NCBI RefSeq assembly: GCF_010501015.1
Contig: NZ_QVML01000014.1
Coordinates: 8,283-72,282, forward strand
Length of the DNA stretch: 64,000 nucleotides
Reading direction: 5' to 3'
From: Bacteroides sp. 214
GTDB taxonomy: Bacteria; Bacteroidota; Bacteroidia; Bacteroidales; Bacteroidaceae
The notes beneath the pieces are model-generated. The model was not told the origin of the DNA and searched no databases. It worked only from the letters and a program-made list of their open reading frames with translations. Positions 30,245-39,399 of this stretch are shown in pieces. The position numbers and the translations under genes were made by a program. Within the stretch, counting starts at the first letter, position 1; each line of letters starts with the position of its first letter.

Positions 30245-32707
30245 ATGAAGAAATATGTGGATGTGATATTGCCCTTGCCGCTTCCCGGATGCTTTACGTA
30301 TGCGCTACCCGATGAAGTGACCAATCTCCCCCTGCCGGGTGTGCGTGTGGTTGTTCCTTTTGGAAAGAAGAAATACTACACGGGCATTGTGCGGAATGTT
30401 CACTCCAACGCCCCCGAAGGATACGAGATAAAAGAGGTGTTCTCCATACTCGACGAACAGCCGATACTGCTGCCCCAACAATTTAAGCTCTGGGAGTGGT
30501 TATCCGATTACTACCTTTGTACACAAGGAGATGTTTGTAAGGCGGCATTACCTTCGGGACTTAAGCTGGAAAGCGAAACTGTGGTGGTTTATAATCCCGA
30601 TTTTGAAGCGGACGAAGTACTTCCGGAGAAAGAACAAAAGATTCTCGACCTGTTGAGCCGTGAAGAAGAACTTACTATTACCAAACTGGAAAAGCAAAGC
30701 GGCTATAAGCATATACTTCCTTTAGTAAAGAGTTTACTCAATAAAGAAGCGTTGTTTGTAAAAGAGGAACTTCGTAAATCATATAAACCCAAAACAGAAA
30801 CAAAAGTACGGTTGGCAGAAAAGGCAACATCGCCTATGTTTCTGAAGATATTTATTGATGCCCTAAAGCGTGCGCCTAAACAGCAGGAATTATTACTGAA
30901 ATACCTTGAGCTTTCTAATTATGCTGAAGCAACCTATCCGAAGGAGGTATTAAAAAAAGAGTTGCTGAAAAGCGCGTCGGCTACTCAGGCAGCACTCAAT
31001 GTGTTGGTAGAGAAAAACGTTCTCGAAGTATATCAAAGCGAAGTTGGTCGTCTTGAAAAACACTTGGAAAACCACGTGACATCATTAAATCCGCTCAACA
31101 GGAATCAACAGTGTGCACATGATGAAATTGTTTGTTCTTTTGAAAAGAAAAACGTCTGCCTGCTGCATGGTGTTACATCGAGTGGAAAAACAGAGATATA
31201 CATTCATCTCATCGAAGAGGCTATCCGCCAAAAGAAACAAGTACTTTATTTGCTGCCCGAAATAGCACTAACCACACAGATTACCGAACGATTGAAGCGG
31301 GTGTTTAGTGCGAAATTGGGTATTTATCATTCTAAGTTCCCCGATGCCGAGCGTGTAGAAATCTGGCAAAAGCAGCTAAGTGATGATTCTTATGCGGTAA
31401 TATTAGGAGTACGTTCGTCCATCTTCCTCCCGTTCAAAAATCTGGGTTTGGTTATTGTAGACGAAGAGCACGAAAATACCTATAAGCAGCAAGACCCTGC
31501 TCCGCGCTATCATGCGCGCAATGCTGCTATTGTGCTTGCCTCTTTTTATGGAGCAAAAACCTTGCTGGGTACTGCCACGCCATCCGTAGAGTCCTACTAT
31601 AATGCTATACACGGAAAGTACGGGTTGGTAGAATTGAAAGAAAGATATCAAGACATCAAGCTACCGGAAGTTGTTCCTGTGGATATTAAGGAACTTCGGC
31701 GTAAGAGAAGGATAGTTGGTGCTTTTTCTCCATACTTGTTGAAACAAATGCGTGAAGCGTTGGAGAGGCAAGAGCAGATTATCCTGTTTCAGAATAGGCG
31801 TGGGTTTGCGCCGATGATGGAGTGCAAAACTTGTGGTTGGGTACCCAAGTGTCAACATTGCGATGTAAGTTTGACGTACCACAAAGAACTCAACCAAATG
31901 ACTTGTCACTACTGTGGGGCAGCCTATCAGCTACCTAAGGCTTGTCCGGCGTGCGAAGGGACAGAGTTAAGAAGCAAAGGCTATGGCACGGAAAAGATAG
32001 AAGATGAAGTAAAAGAGTTGTTTCCCGGGGTGACTGTTGCCCGTATGGATTTAGATACTACTCGCTCGCGTGTGGCATACGAAAAGATTATCGCCGATTT
32101 TGAATCGGGTAAGACAAAGATACTAATTGGCACACAGATGATTTCTAAAGGTCTCGACTTTGACAATGTGAGTGTAGTGGGTATTCTTGACTCGGATACA
32201 ATGCTGAATTATCCTGATTTTCGTTCGCATGAGCGGGCATATCAACTGATGGCACAAGTTTCGGGACGAGCGGGACGGAAGAATAAACAAGGACTTGTAG
32301 TGTTGCAAACAAGAAGCATGGAACACGCCATTATTCATCAGGTAATGACCAATGACTATGAACAGATGGCAGAACACGAACTTGCCGAAAGACAGCTATT
32401 CAAATATCCACCTTTCTACCGCCTGATTTATGTTTACCTGAAAAGTAGAAACGCCGAGTTAGTAAATCAAATGGCTTACGAAATGGCAGCAAGACTACAA
32501 GCCATCTTCAACAACCGTATATTAGGACCCGACAAGCCACCCGTTGCCCGTGTGCAAACCCTGCATATCCGCAAGATAATGGTAAAGATAGAAAGCGAAG
32601 CTTCTGTTGCCAACGCGAAAGAACTGCTCAGACGTGTACAACAAGAGATGCTTTGTCAGGAACAGTATAAATCAATGATTGTCTATTACGATGTAGACCC
32701 TATGTAG
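30245..32707 (+). CDS. priA: Primosomal protein N' (replication restart helicase)
   Basis: 820 residues from the ATG giving MKKYVDVILPLPLPG; the 16-codon upstream extension overlaps the terminator and promoter of the region and is rejected. An N-terminal 3'-DNA-binding domain is followed by a helicase core with Walker A (HGVTSSGKTEIY), DEEH box (VIVDEEHENTYKQQ) and LGTATPS. A zinc-binding insert has paired cysteines (CKTCGWVPKCQHC, CHYCGAA, CPACEG). A C-terminal helicase lobe follows with GTQMISKGLDF and VSGRAGR. It restarts stalled forks by loading the replicative helicase. The phosphatase gene starts 1 bp after its stop. Confidence 0.95.
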   Translation: MKKYVDVILPLPLPGCFTYALPDEVTNLPLPGVRVVVPFGKKKYYTGIVRNVHSNAPEGYEIKEVFSILDEQPILLPQQFKLWEWLSDYYLCTQGDVCKAALPSGLKLESETVVVYNPDFEADEVLPEKEQKILDLLSREEELTITKLEKQSGYKHILPLVKSLLNKEALFVKEELRKSYKPKTETKVRLAEKATSPMFLKIFIDALKRAPKQQELLLKYLELSNYAEATYPKEVLKKELLKSASATQAALNVLVEKNVLEVYQSEVGRLEKHLENHVTSLNPLNRNQQCAHDEIVCSFEKKNVCLLHGVTSSGKTEIYIHLIEEAIRQKKQVLYLLPEIALTTQITERLKRVFSAKLGIYHSKFPDAERVEIWQKQLSDDSYAVILGVRSSIFLPFKNLGLVIVDEEHENTYKQQDPAPRYHARNAAIVLASFYGAKTLLGTATPSVESYYNAIHGKYGLVELKERYQDIKLPEVVPVDIKELRRKRRIVGAFSPYLLKQMREALERQEQIILFQNRRGFAPMMECKTCGWVPKCQHCDVSLTYHKELNQMTCHYCGAAYQLPKACPACEGTELRSKGYGTEKIEDEVKELFPGVTVARMDLDTTRSRVAYEKIIADFESGKTKILIGTQMISKGLDFDNVSVVGILDSDTMLNYPDFRSHERAYQLMAQVSGRAGRKNKQGLVVLQTRSMEHAIIHQVMTNDYEQMAEHELAERQLFKYPPFYRLIYVYLKSRNAELVNQMAYEMAARLQAIFNNRILGPDKPPVARVQTLHIRKIMVKIESEASVANAKELLRRVQQEMLCQEQYKSMIVYYDVDPM

Positions 32708-32708
32708 T

Positions 32709-33176
32709 ATGAAGAAAAAGATATTATTTGTTTGTTTAGGAAATATTTGCCGTTCGCCAATGGCAGAAGGAGTAATGCTCCGTTTAATTAAGGAATCCGG
32801 ACTGGAACAGGATTTTGTCATAGACTCTGCCGGTATTCTTGATTATCATGAAGGTGAGTTACCCGATTCGCGCATGCGACAACATGCTTCACGTCGCGGA
32901 TATACCTTAACCTCGCGTTCGCGACCGGTGCGTACAGAAGATTTCTATCATTTTGATCTTATCATTGGCATGGACGACCGCAATATCACTGACCTAAAGC
33001 AGCGTGCGCCATCTCCTGAGGAGTGGAAAAAGATTCATCGGATGACAGAATATTGCACTACATACAGTGATGCTGATCATGTACCCGACCCTTATTATGG
33101 TGGTTCTTCGGGCTTTGAGTATGTGATTGACCTACTCGAAGATGCGTGTGAAGGATTACTTCGTCGTTTGATTTAA
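32709..33176 (+). CDS. Low molecular weight protein-tyrosine phosphatase
   Basis: 155 residues, usual length. The N-terminal P-loop is CLGNICRS (Cys9 nucleophile, Arg15, Ser16). The general-acid Asp is in VPDPYYGG near residue 127. It removes phosphate from tyrosine residues, or arsenate in relatives; the plain single-domain form and lack of arsenic genes favour a protein phosphatase. It starts one base after priA and its 3' end overlaps the convergent pgpH gene by 21 bp. Confidence 0.92.
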   Translation: MKKKILFVCLGNICRSPMAEGVMLRLIKESGLEQDFVIDSAGILDYHEGELPDSRMRQHASRRGYTLTSRSRPVRTEDFYHFDLIIGMDDRNITDLKQRAPSPEEWKKIHRMTEYCTTYSDADHVPDPYYGGSSGFEYVIDLLEDACEGLLRRLI

Positions 33177-35213
33177 CTCCGGATAGCTGATACGGGTGTG
33201 ATACGTGGTCATTAGTTTATTCTTAAAGACTTCTTTCACTTTCTCAATGTCCTGAAACGTGATAGGACATGTCCTGAAGTAGCCTTCGTTAACCTGACCG
33301 TCGATAATCTTTTCGACCAACTGCTCTATAGACTCTTCCGTGTATTCGGGTAAACTTCGTGAAGCGGCTTCCACAGCATCCGCCATCATCAGAATAGCCG
33401 TCTCCTTGGAAAATGGATTAGGACCGGGATAGGTAAACATTGCTTCATCCGGTTCTTCGCCAGAGTGTTCGTTCTTCCACGAGATATAAAAGTATTTCGT
33501 TTTACCCTTGCCATGATGTGTTGAGATAAAATTCTTTATGGCACGGGGAAGGTTATTCTTCTCTGCCAGTTTAAGCCCATCTTTCACGTGGTTAATAACA
33601 ATCTGGGCACTTTGCTCGTACGACAACTTACTGTGTGGATTGAGACCTCCTTGTTGGTTTTCAGTAAAAAACGCCGGATTTTCCAGTTTCCCTATATCAT
33701 GATACAGTGCTCCTGTACGTACCAACTGGCTCTTCGCACCAATTTGTATGGCAGCCTCAGCAGCCAGATTAGCCACCTGCATAGAGTGTTGAAAAGTTCC
33801 GGGAGCTGTTTCGGACAGACGTCTTAGTAATGGTGTATTAATATTGGAGAGTTCCACAAGTGTTACATTGGAGGTAAACCCAAATACTTTCTCGAACAAA
33901 TACAAAAAGGGATAAGCAAAAAGCAAGAATATACCATTTACTATAAAGTAAATATACATCCTTCGGTTAAGATCGGCAAGGTCGTTCTCCACAACCAACT
34001 CGTAAGAGAAATAAATAACACAATAGGTTAGTACTATCAGGAAAGCTGTGTTGAAAAGTTGTGAACGTTGCGACAGTTCACGCAAGCTATAGATAGCAAC
34101 CAACCCCGCAGGAAGTTGCAATAACAGGAATTCATAAGGAGATCCTAAGGTAATAGAGCAAATAAGTATGGTAATAACGTGTGAAATGAATGCGGTGCGC
34201 GAATCTAAGAAGACCCGGACAATGATAGGAAGTATTGCATAGGGCACAATGTAGACATTAAAAAAATTGCGCGACATCATAAATGAAGTAACCAAACAGA
34301 GGAAAATAATTAATATGAACATCAACATTAAGCTCCTTGGCTTTTGGTAGTAATCCTTCCTGAACATCTGAATAAAGAGCATCAAACAAATTACCATAGA
34401 AGCAACAAAGCCAATGTGCCCAAATAGAACAAAGTGTTTTTGTGTCCCTATAGCACTTCGTTTGGATGATTCTTTGCGTAGTGACTCGAGTATTTGGTAT
34501 TGTTCCTTGCTAACAATCTCTCCACGGTCAATGATTTTTTGACCGCTTTGCACCATGCCTTTTGCCCAAGAGAAATTGTGAAATAGTTCATCTTTAACAG
34601 CTTCACTACGCTCTTTATCGAAGACTAGGTTGGCATAGATATACTCATTAATAGCAGCTTGTCGCAAAATGTCCTGATCATATTTAGGATTTGCGCTTAA
34701 GATATATTCGTAGGCTTCCTTTATGGTAAACAAGCCGTCTGTATACCGGTTGGTGGTTTCTTTCTTCTCGATAACACGGATGGAAAGTGTGCTATCCCGA
34801 TGTAGCATAGCTACATCTTCGTTGGTAATAACCCCCGCCTGATAAATTTCTTTCAACATCTTCTCAATATATCGCACATAGTCGGTAGAGGGGAGAATAT
34901 GTCTTAGTGAGCTATTGTAGTTATCTTTGAGGTTGTTTAGTACTTCTTTTTCAATCTCTTTGTTAAACTCAAAATAAGGTTGGAAGTGTCTAAGTAAACT
35001 ATCTTGCTCTTTCTGTGCGGTATGTTCATCCTTATAAATAGGAAAGTCGAAGGTAGCAATCAGCTGCCCATACTTCCACGGTTTGTTTAATTCAAATTGA
35101 TAATTGAACTTGCTGTTGCGTGGTAAGAAGTACACAATAACCGACACTGTAACAACAAATATAACTACCTTTGTAAGTATATCTTTGTTGAATGTATTTT
35201 TTATCTGCTTCAT
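33156..35213 (-). CDS. 7TMR-HD family phosphohydrolase (PgpH-like c-di-AMP phosphodiesterase)
   Basis: 685 residues. An N-terminal membrane segment (VVIFVVTVSVIVYFLP) precedes an extracytoplasmic 7TMR-HDED domain (about 40-265), seven hydrophobic helices (about 270-450) and a cytoplasmic HD domain. HD signatures are FQHSMQVANLAAEAA, LYHDIGKLENP (His505-Asp506), and INHVKDGLKLAEKNNLP then FISTHHGKG. Such proteins hydrolyse c-di-AMP to pApA in the families studied. It is divergent from gltX with about 95 bp between starts. Confidence 0.9.
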   Translation of the reverse strand: MKQIKNTFNKDILTKVVIFVVTVSVIVYFLPRNSKFNYQFELNKPWKYGQLIATFDFPIYKDEHTAQKEQDSLLRHFQPYFEFNKEIEKEVLNNLKDNYNSSLRHILPSTDYVRYIEKMLKEIYQAGVITNEDVAMLHRDSTLSIRVIEKKETTNRYTDGLFTIKEAYEYILSANPKYDQDILRQAAINEYIYANLVFDKERSEAVKDELFHNFSWAKGMVQSGQKIIDRGEIVSKEQYQILESLRKESSKRSAIGTQKHFVLFGHIGFVASMVICLMLFIQMFRKDYYQKPRSLMLMFILIIFLCLVTSFMMSRNFFNVYIVPYAILPIIVRVFLDSRTAFISHVITILICSITLGSPYEFLLLQLPAGLVAIYSLRELSQRSQLFNTAFLIVLTYCVIYFSYELVVENDLADLNRRMYIYFIVNGIFLLFAYPFLYLFEKVFGFTSNVTLVELSNINTPLLRRLSETAPGTFQHSMQVANLAAEAAIQIGAKSQLVRTGALYHDIGKLENPAFFTENQQGGLNPHSKLSYEQSAQIVINHVKDGLKLAEKNNLPRAIKNFISTHHGKGKTKYFYISWKNEHSGEEPDEAMFTYPGPNPFSKETAILMMADAVEAASRSLPEYTEESIEQLVEKIIDGQVNEGYFRTCPITFQDIEKVKEVFKNKLMTTYHTRISYPELNQTTK

Positions 35214-35274
35214 GATGCTTCAGTAATTTTGTCGAAAAGTACTAAAAAAAATAATAGTATTGGAAGAAAAGCCG

Positions 35275-35282
35275 TAATTTTG
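35275..35282 (+). promoter_or_regulatory. -7 box of gltX
   Basis: TAATTTTG, 29 bp before the ATG at 35311. Confidence 0.6.
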
Positions 35283-35310
35283 CCCATATTCATTTATATA
35301 TTAAGTAATT

Positions 35311-36825
35311 ATGTCAGAAAGAAGAGTAAGAGTTCGTTTTGCCCCAAGTCCTACCGGGCCACTACATATAGGTGGAGTACGTACTGCTTTGTATAATTTC
35401 CTTTTTGCCCGTCAGCATGGAGGAGATTTTATTTTACGTATAGAAGATACCGATTCTCAACGTTTTGTTCCGGGTGCCGAGGAGTACATACAGGAAGCCT
35501 TTAGGTGGTTAAACCTGAATTTTGATGAAGGTGTAGGTGTTGGAGGAAAATATGGTCCTTACCGTCAAAGCGAACGTCGGGATATTTACAAAAAATATGT
35601 GCAACAGTTAATAGATAACGATAAGGCATATCTAGCTTTTGATACCCCACAGGAGCTTGAAGCCAAGCGCAACGAAATAGCTAACTTCCAGTATGACGCT
35701 TCTACAAGAGGACAAATGCGTAACTCCTTAACCCTTCCCAAAGAGGAAGTGGAACGCTTAATTAGTGAAGGAGAGCAATATGTGGTTCGTATAAAGATAA
35801 CGCCTAACGAAGATGTACATGTATACGACCTGATACGTGGGGATGTTACCTACAATTCTTCGGTACTTGATGATAAGGTTTTGTACAAGTCGGCCGATGA
35901 GCTACCTACTTACCACTTGGCAAACATTGTCGACGATCATTTAATGGAGATAAGTCATGTGATACGTGGTGAAGAATGGCTACCCTCTGCTCCGCTACAT
36001 GTGTTGCTGTATCGTGCTTTTGGCTGGGAAGAAAGTATGCCTGCTTTTGCGCATCTTCCGTTGCTATTGAAACCCGAAGGAAATGGTAAGCTAAGCAAAC
36101 GTGATGGTGATAAGTTGGGTTTCCCTGTATTTCCACTACAATGGATAGATAAGGATGGCAATATTTCCAGTGGATATCGTGAATCGGGCTACCTGCCGGA
36201 TGCGGTGAACAATTTCCTTGCTCTGTTGGGGTGGAATCCGGGTAATGATCAGGAATTCATGTCGATGGATGAAATGATTCGTCTTTTTGATTTGAGCCGT
36301 TGTAGCAAATCGGGAGCTAAGTTTGACTATAAAAAAGGAATCTGGTTCAACCACCAGTATATTCAAGCAAAACCTAATGAAGAAATCGCGGAGATGTTCC
36401 TATCTACCTTAAAGGAACATGGTATTGAAGCACCTTTCGAAAAAGTAGTTACCATAGTGGGGCTGGTAAAGGAAAGAACCAACTTCGTGAAAGAATTGTG
36501 GGATGCGAGTAGCTTCTTCTTCATGGCACCTGATGCATACGATGAAAAAACGGTAAAGAAACGCTGGAAGGAAGACTCGGCAGCTTGCATGAGCGAACTA
36601 GCCGATGTGTTGGCTAACATAGATGATTTTTCTGCAGCAACGCAAGAGGCCATTGTTATGGACTGGATTGCTGCAAAAGAATACCATACCGGCAATATAA
36701 TGAATGCTTTCCGTCTGGCATTAGTGGGCGAAGGGAAAGGACCTCATATGTTTGATATTTCTGCGATTTTGGGCAAGAAAGAAACATTGGCCCGCTTACG
36801 CAAGGCAGTAGAAATGCTGAAATAA
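35311..36825 (+). CDS. gltX: Glutamyl-tRNA synthetase
   Basis: 504 residues, normal for a bacterial class Ic GluRS. It charges tRNA-Glu with glutamate. The HIGH-type motif is in [19 protein letters not shown] and the KMSKS-type motif is KLSKRDGDK. The anticodon-binding C-terminal domain is complete. Single gene with its own promoter, ending at a long palindromic terminator shared with the convergent topA. Confidence 0.95.
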   Translation: MSERRVRVRFAPSPTGPLHIGGVRTALYNFLFARQHGGDFILRIEDTDSQRFVPGAEEYIQEAFRWLNLNFDEGVGVGGKYGPYRQSERRDIYKKYVQQLIDNDKAYLAFDTPQELEAKRNEIANFQYDASTRGQMRNSLTLPKEEVERLISEGEQYVVRIKITPNEDVHVYDLIRGDVTYNSSVLDDKVLYKSADELPTYHLANIVDDHLMEISHVIRGEEWLPSAPLHVLLYRAFGWEESMPAFAHLPLLLKPEGNGKLSKRDGDKLGFPVFPLQWIDKDGNISSGYRESGYLPDAVNNFLALLGWNPGNDQEFMSMDEMIRLFDLSRCSKSGAKFDYKKGIWFNHQYIQAKPNEEIAEMFLSTLKEHGIEAPFEKVVTIVGLVKERTNFVKELWDASSFFFMAPDAYDEKTVKKRWKEDSAACMSELADVLANIDDFSAATQEAIVMDWIAAKEYHTGNIMNAFRLALVGEGKGPHMFDISAILGKKETLARLRKAVEMLK

Positions 36826-36840
36826 TTTTTGTACTTATAT

Positions 36841-36881
36841 AAACAGTGATGGCGTTTCAAATTGAAACGCCATTACTGTTT
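36841..36881. terminator. Bidirectional terminator between gltX and topA
   Basis: A near-perfect palindrome: AAACAGTGATGGCGTTTC against GAAACGCCATTACTGTTT, one G-T wobble, loop AAATT. It has A/T runs at both ends and starts 16 bp after the gltX stop and ends 4 bp before the topA stop. Confidence 0.88.
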
Positions 36882-36884
36882 ATA

Positions 36885-39236
36885 CTATTTCTTTTTTGCT
36901 GTAGCCCGCCCGCGTTTTGCTTTGGGTTTACCAGCTTTATCAGCTTGCGACTGAATAATCTCCATACAAGCTTCGAGTGTAAGCTCGGCAGGAATAGTTT
37001 TAGCCGGTATTTTGTAGTTTGTTCCTTTATATGCAATGTAAGGGCCATAACGACCGTTTAACACTTGAAGCTCTGGGTCTTCATCAAACGATTTAATCGT
37101 TTTCTGCGATGCTGCTTCGCGCTTAACTTTAACTAACTCAATAGCCTCTTCGAGTGTAATAGTCATTGGATCCGAACCTTTAGGAAGCGATGTGTATTTT
37201 GAATCACACAACACATAAGGTCCAAAACGGCCTACACCAATTACAACGCTCTTTCCCTCAAATTCGCCCAACGTGCGTGGGAGCTTAAACAGTTCAAGTG
37301 CCTCTTCGAGTGTTACCGTTTCAATAGAAAGTCCCTTTACCAATTGTGCAAAACGAGGCTTGTCTTCATCATCGGCAGATCCAATCTGAGCAATAGGTCC
37401 AAAACGGCCAATCTTTACCGATACTTGTTTACCTGTAATAGGATCTACACCCAGTACACGTTCGCCTACCTTATGCTCGTTTTTCATGGAAAGTGTGTTC
37501 TCTACCGAAGGATGAAACTCTTTGTAGAAGTTCGTCATCAGATTTGTCCAATCCTTTTCTCCCTCGGCTACTTCGTCAAATTCTTTTTCTACGTTTGCTG
37601 TGAAATTATAATCAAGAACACTGGGGAAATACTCAGTTAAGAAATCGCTTACCACAATGCCGGTATCCGTAGGGAAAAGTTTGGCTTTTTCTGTACCAAC
37701 AACTTCGGTTTGGCTTTTATCTGTAATTTGATTATTCTTTAATGTCAGCACGTTATATGAACGTTTCTCTCCTTCTTTTTCTCCTTTCTCTACATATTCG
37801 CGTTGTTGAATAGTAGAAATAGTGGGGGCGTATGTTGACGGGCGACCAATGCCAAGCTCTTCCAGTTTGCGAACCAGACTAGCTTCGGTATATCGGGCAG
37901 GACGTTGTGTGAAGCGTTCGGTAGCTACAATCTCTTGTTGACTCAGTTGTTGAGCCTTCTTCATTGGAGGCAATAAACGGCTTTCGTCTTCTTGTTCTAC
38001 ATCATCATCATACGATTCTCTATACACGCGCAAGAAACCATCGAATTTAATAACTTCACCGGTAGCAACAAACTTCTCTGTTGAGTTAGTTATCTTAATG
38101 GTAGCTGTTGTCTTTTCCAATTCGGCATCTGCCATTTGCGAAGCAATGGTGCGTTTCCAGATTAAGTCATATAGTCGGCCTTCCTGGCTGGTAGAGCTGA
38201 TGCTGCTTTTATCCATAGCGGTAGGGCGAATGGCTTCGTGTGCCTCTTGTGCTCCTTTGGTTTTGGTAGCATAGTGACGAATTTTCACATAGTTCTCGCC
38301 CATCATATTAGTTATGGCATCTTTACTACCAAAAACAGCAAAATCAGATAAGTTTACCGAGTCGGTACGCATATATGTAATCTTTCCTGATTCGTATAGC
38401 TTCTGTGCAACCATCATTGTTTGTGCAACCGTGAAACCCAACTTACGTGCAGCTTCTTGTTGCAACGTAGATGTTGTGAATGGTGCCGCCGGGCTTTTTT
38501 TCAACGGGCGGGTTGCAATATCTTCTATTTCGAAAGCTGCATTTTTGCAGCCTTCTAAGAAAGCGGCTGTTTCTTTTTTTGATTTGAATCGGCGTCCAAG
38601 TTCTGCTTTCATTTCCACCAATACACCATTGGCATCGGGAACCATAAACACTGCGGTAACCCGATAAGCAGCTTCACTCTTGAAGTTGATAATCTCTCTT
38701 TCACGTTCTACAATTAAACGAACAGCAACCGATTGAACACGTCCGGCAGAGAGTGCAGGTTTTACTTTCTTCCATAGTACGGGAGAAAGCTCAAAACCCA
38801 CAATGCGGTCGAGTACACGACGTGCTTGCTGAGCATTTACCAGATTTAAATCAATGTTTCGGGGAGTTTCAATCGATTTTAATATTGCCGATTTGGTAAT
38901 TTCATGAAACACAATACGCTTTGTTTTCTCAGGAGTAAGTCCCAATACTTCGTACAAATGCCAAGCGATAGCTTCTCCTTCGCGGTCTTCATCGGAAGCT
39001 AGCCAAACCATATCCGCTTTCTTTGCTTCAGCTTTCAATTCTGTTACCAGTTTCTTCTTTTCTGAAGGTATTTCATACACGGGTTTAAAATGATCGTTTA
39101 CATCAATACTAAAGTCTTTTTTCTTTAGGTCGCGAATGTGCCCAAAACTCGAAAGAACTTTGAAGTCCTTCCCCAAAAACTTTTCAATTGTCTTTGCTTT
39201 CGCAGGAGACTCAACTATTACAAGATTTTTCTGCAT
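36885..39236 (-). CDS. topA: DNA topoisomerase I
   Basis: 783 residues. The TOPRIM domain opens VIVESPAKAKTIEKFLG and contains SDEDREGEAIAWH. The active-site tyrosine is Tyr288 in ITYMRTDSVNLS. The C-terminus has a series of Topo_C/CRPT repeats (IGRFGPIAQIG, VGRFGPYVLC, NGRYGPYIAY) in place of zinc fingers, then a basic tail (AKRGRATAKKK). It relaxes negative supercoils. A TACTTTTG -7 box lies about 70 bp upstream. It is downstream of the TPR/beta-barrel pair on the same strand but has its own promoter. Confidence 0.95.
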   Translation of the reverse strand: MQKNLVIVESPAKAKTIEKFLGKDFKVLSSFGHIRDLKKKDFSIDVNDHFKPVYEIPSEKKKLVTELKAEAKKADMVWLASDEDREGEAIAWHLYEVLGLTPEKTKRIVFHEITKSAILKSIETPRNIDLNLVNAQQARRVLDRIVGFELSPVLWKKVKPALSAGRVQSVAVRLIVEREREIINFKSEAAYRVTAVFMVPDANGVLVEMKAELGRRFKSKKETAAFLEGCKNAAFEIEDIATRPLKKSPAAPFTTSTLQQEAARKLGFTVAQTMMVAQKLYESGKITYMRTDSVNLSDFAVFGSKDAITNMMGENYVKIRHYATKTKGAQEAHEAIRPTAMDKSSISSTSQEGRLYDLIWKRTIASQMADAELEKTTATIKITNSTEKFVATGEVIKFDGFLRVYRESYDDDVEQEDESRLLPPMKKAQQLSQQEIVATERFTQRPARYTEASLVRKLEELGIGRPSTYAPTISTIQQREYVEKGEKEGEKRSYNVLTLKNNQITDKSQTEVVGTEKAKLFPTDTGIVVSDFLTEYFPSVLDYNFTANVEKEFDEVAEGEKDWTNLMTNFYKEFHPSVENTLSMKNEHKVGERVLGVDPITGKQVSVKIGRFGPIAQIGSADDEDKPRFAQLVKGLSIETVTLEEALELFKLPRTLGEFEGKSVVIGVGRFGPYVLCDSKYTSLPKGSDPMTITLEEAIELVKVKREAASQKTIKSFDEDPELQVLNGRYGPYIAYKGTNYKIPAKTIPAELTLEACMEIIQSQADKAGKPKAKRGRATAKKK

Positions 39237-39307
39237 ACTACTCTCGATGTTCTATCTTTCCGGGTTCTGCCTATACCTTATTATATATAGGCTTTGGAAG
39301 TTTGGCG

Positions 39308-39315
39308 CAAAAGTA
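39308..39315 (-). promoter_or_regulatory. -7 box of topA
   Basis: The minus strand reads TACTTTTG, 71 bp upstream of the topA ATG. Confidence 0.6.
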
Positions 39316-39399
39316 GAAAAAAACCTTTTGCGCACCTTATTCTCTAACGAGTTTCTCTTCTTTTTTTAATAAAATTGCAGTTTTTGACAAAAACAAGGG

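Noticed and set aside
33156..33176. Frameshift or fusion at the PTP/pgpH junction
   Set aside because: The 21-bp overlap is between convergent genes, and both C-termini are normal for their families.
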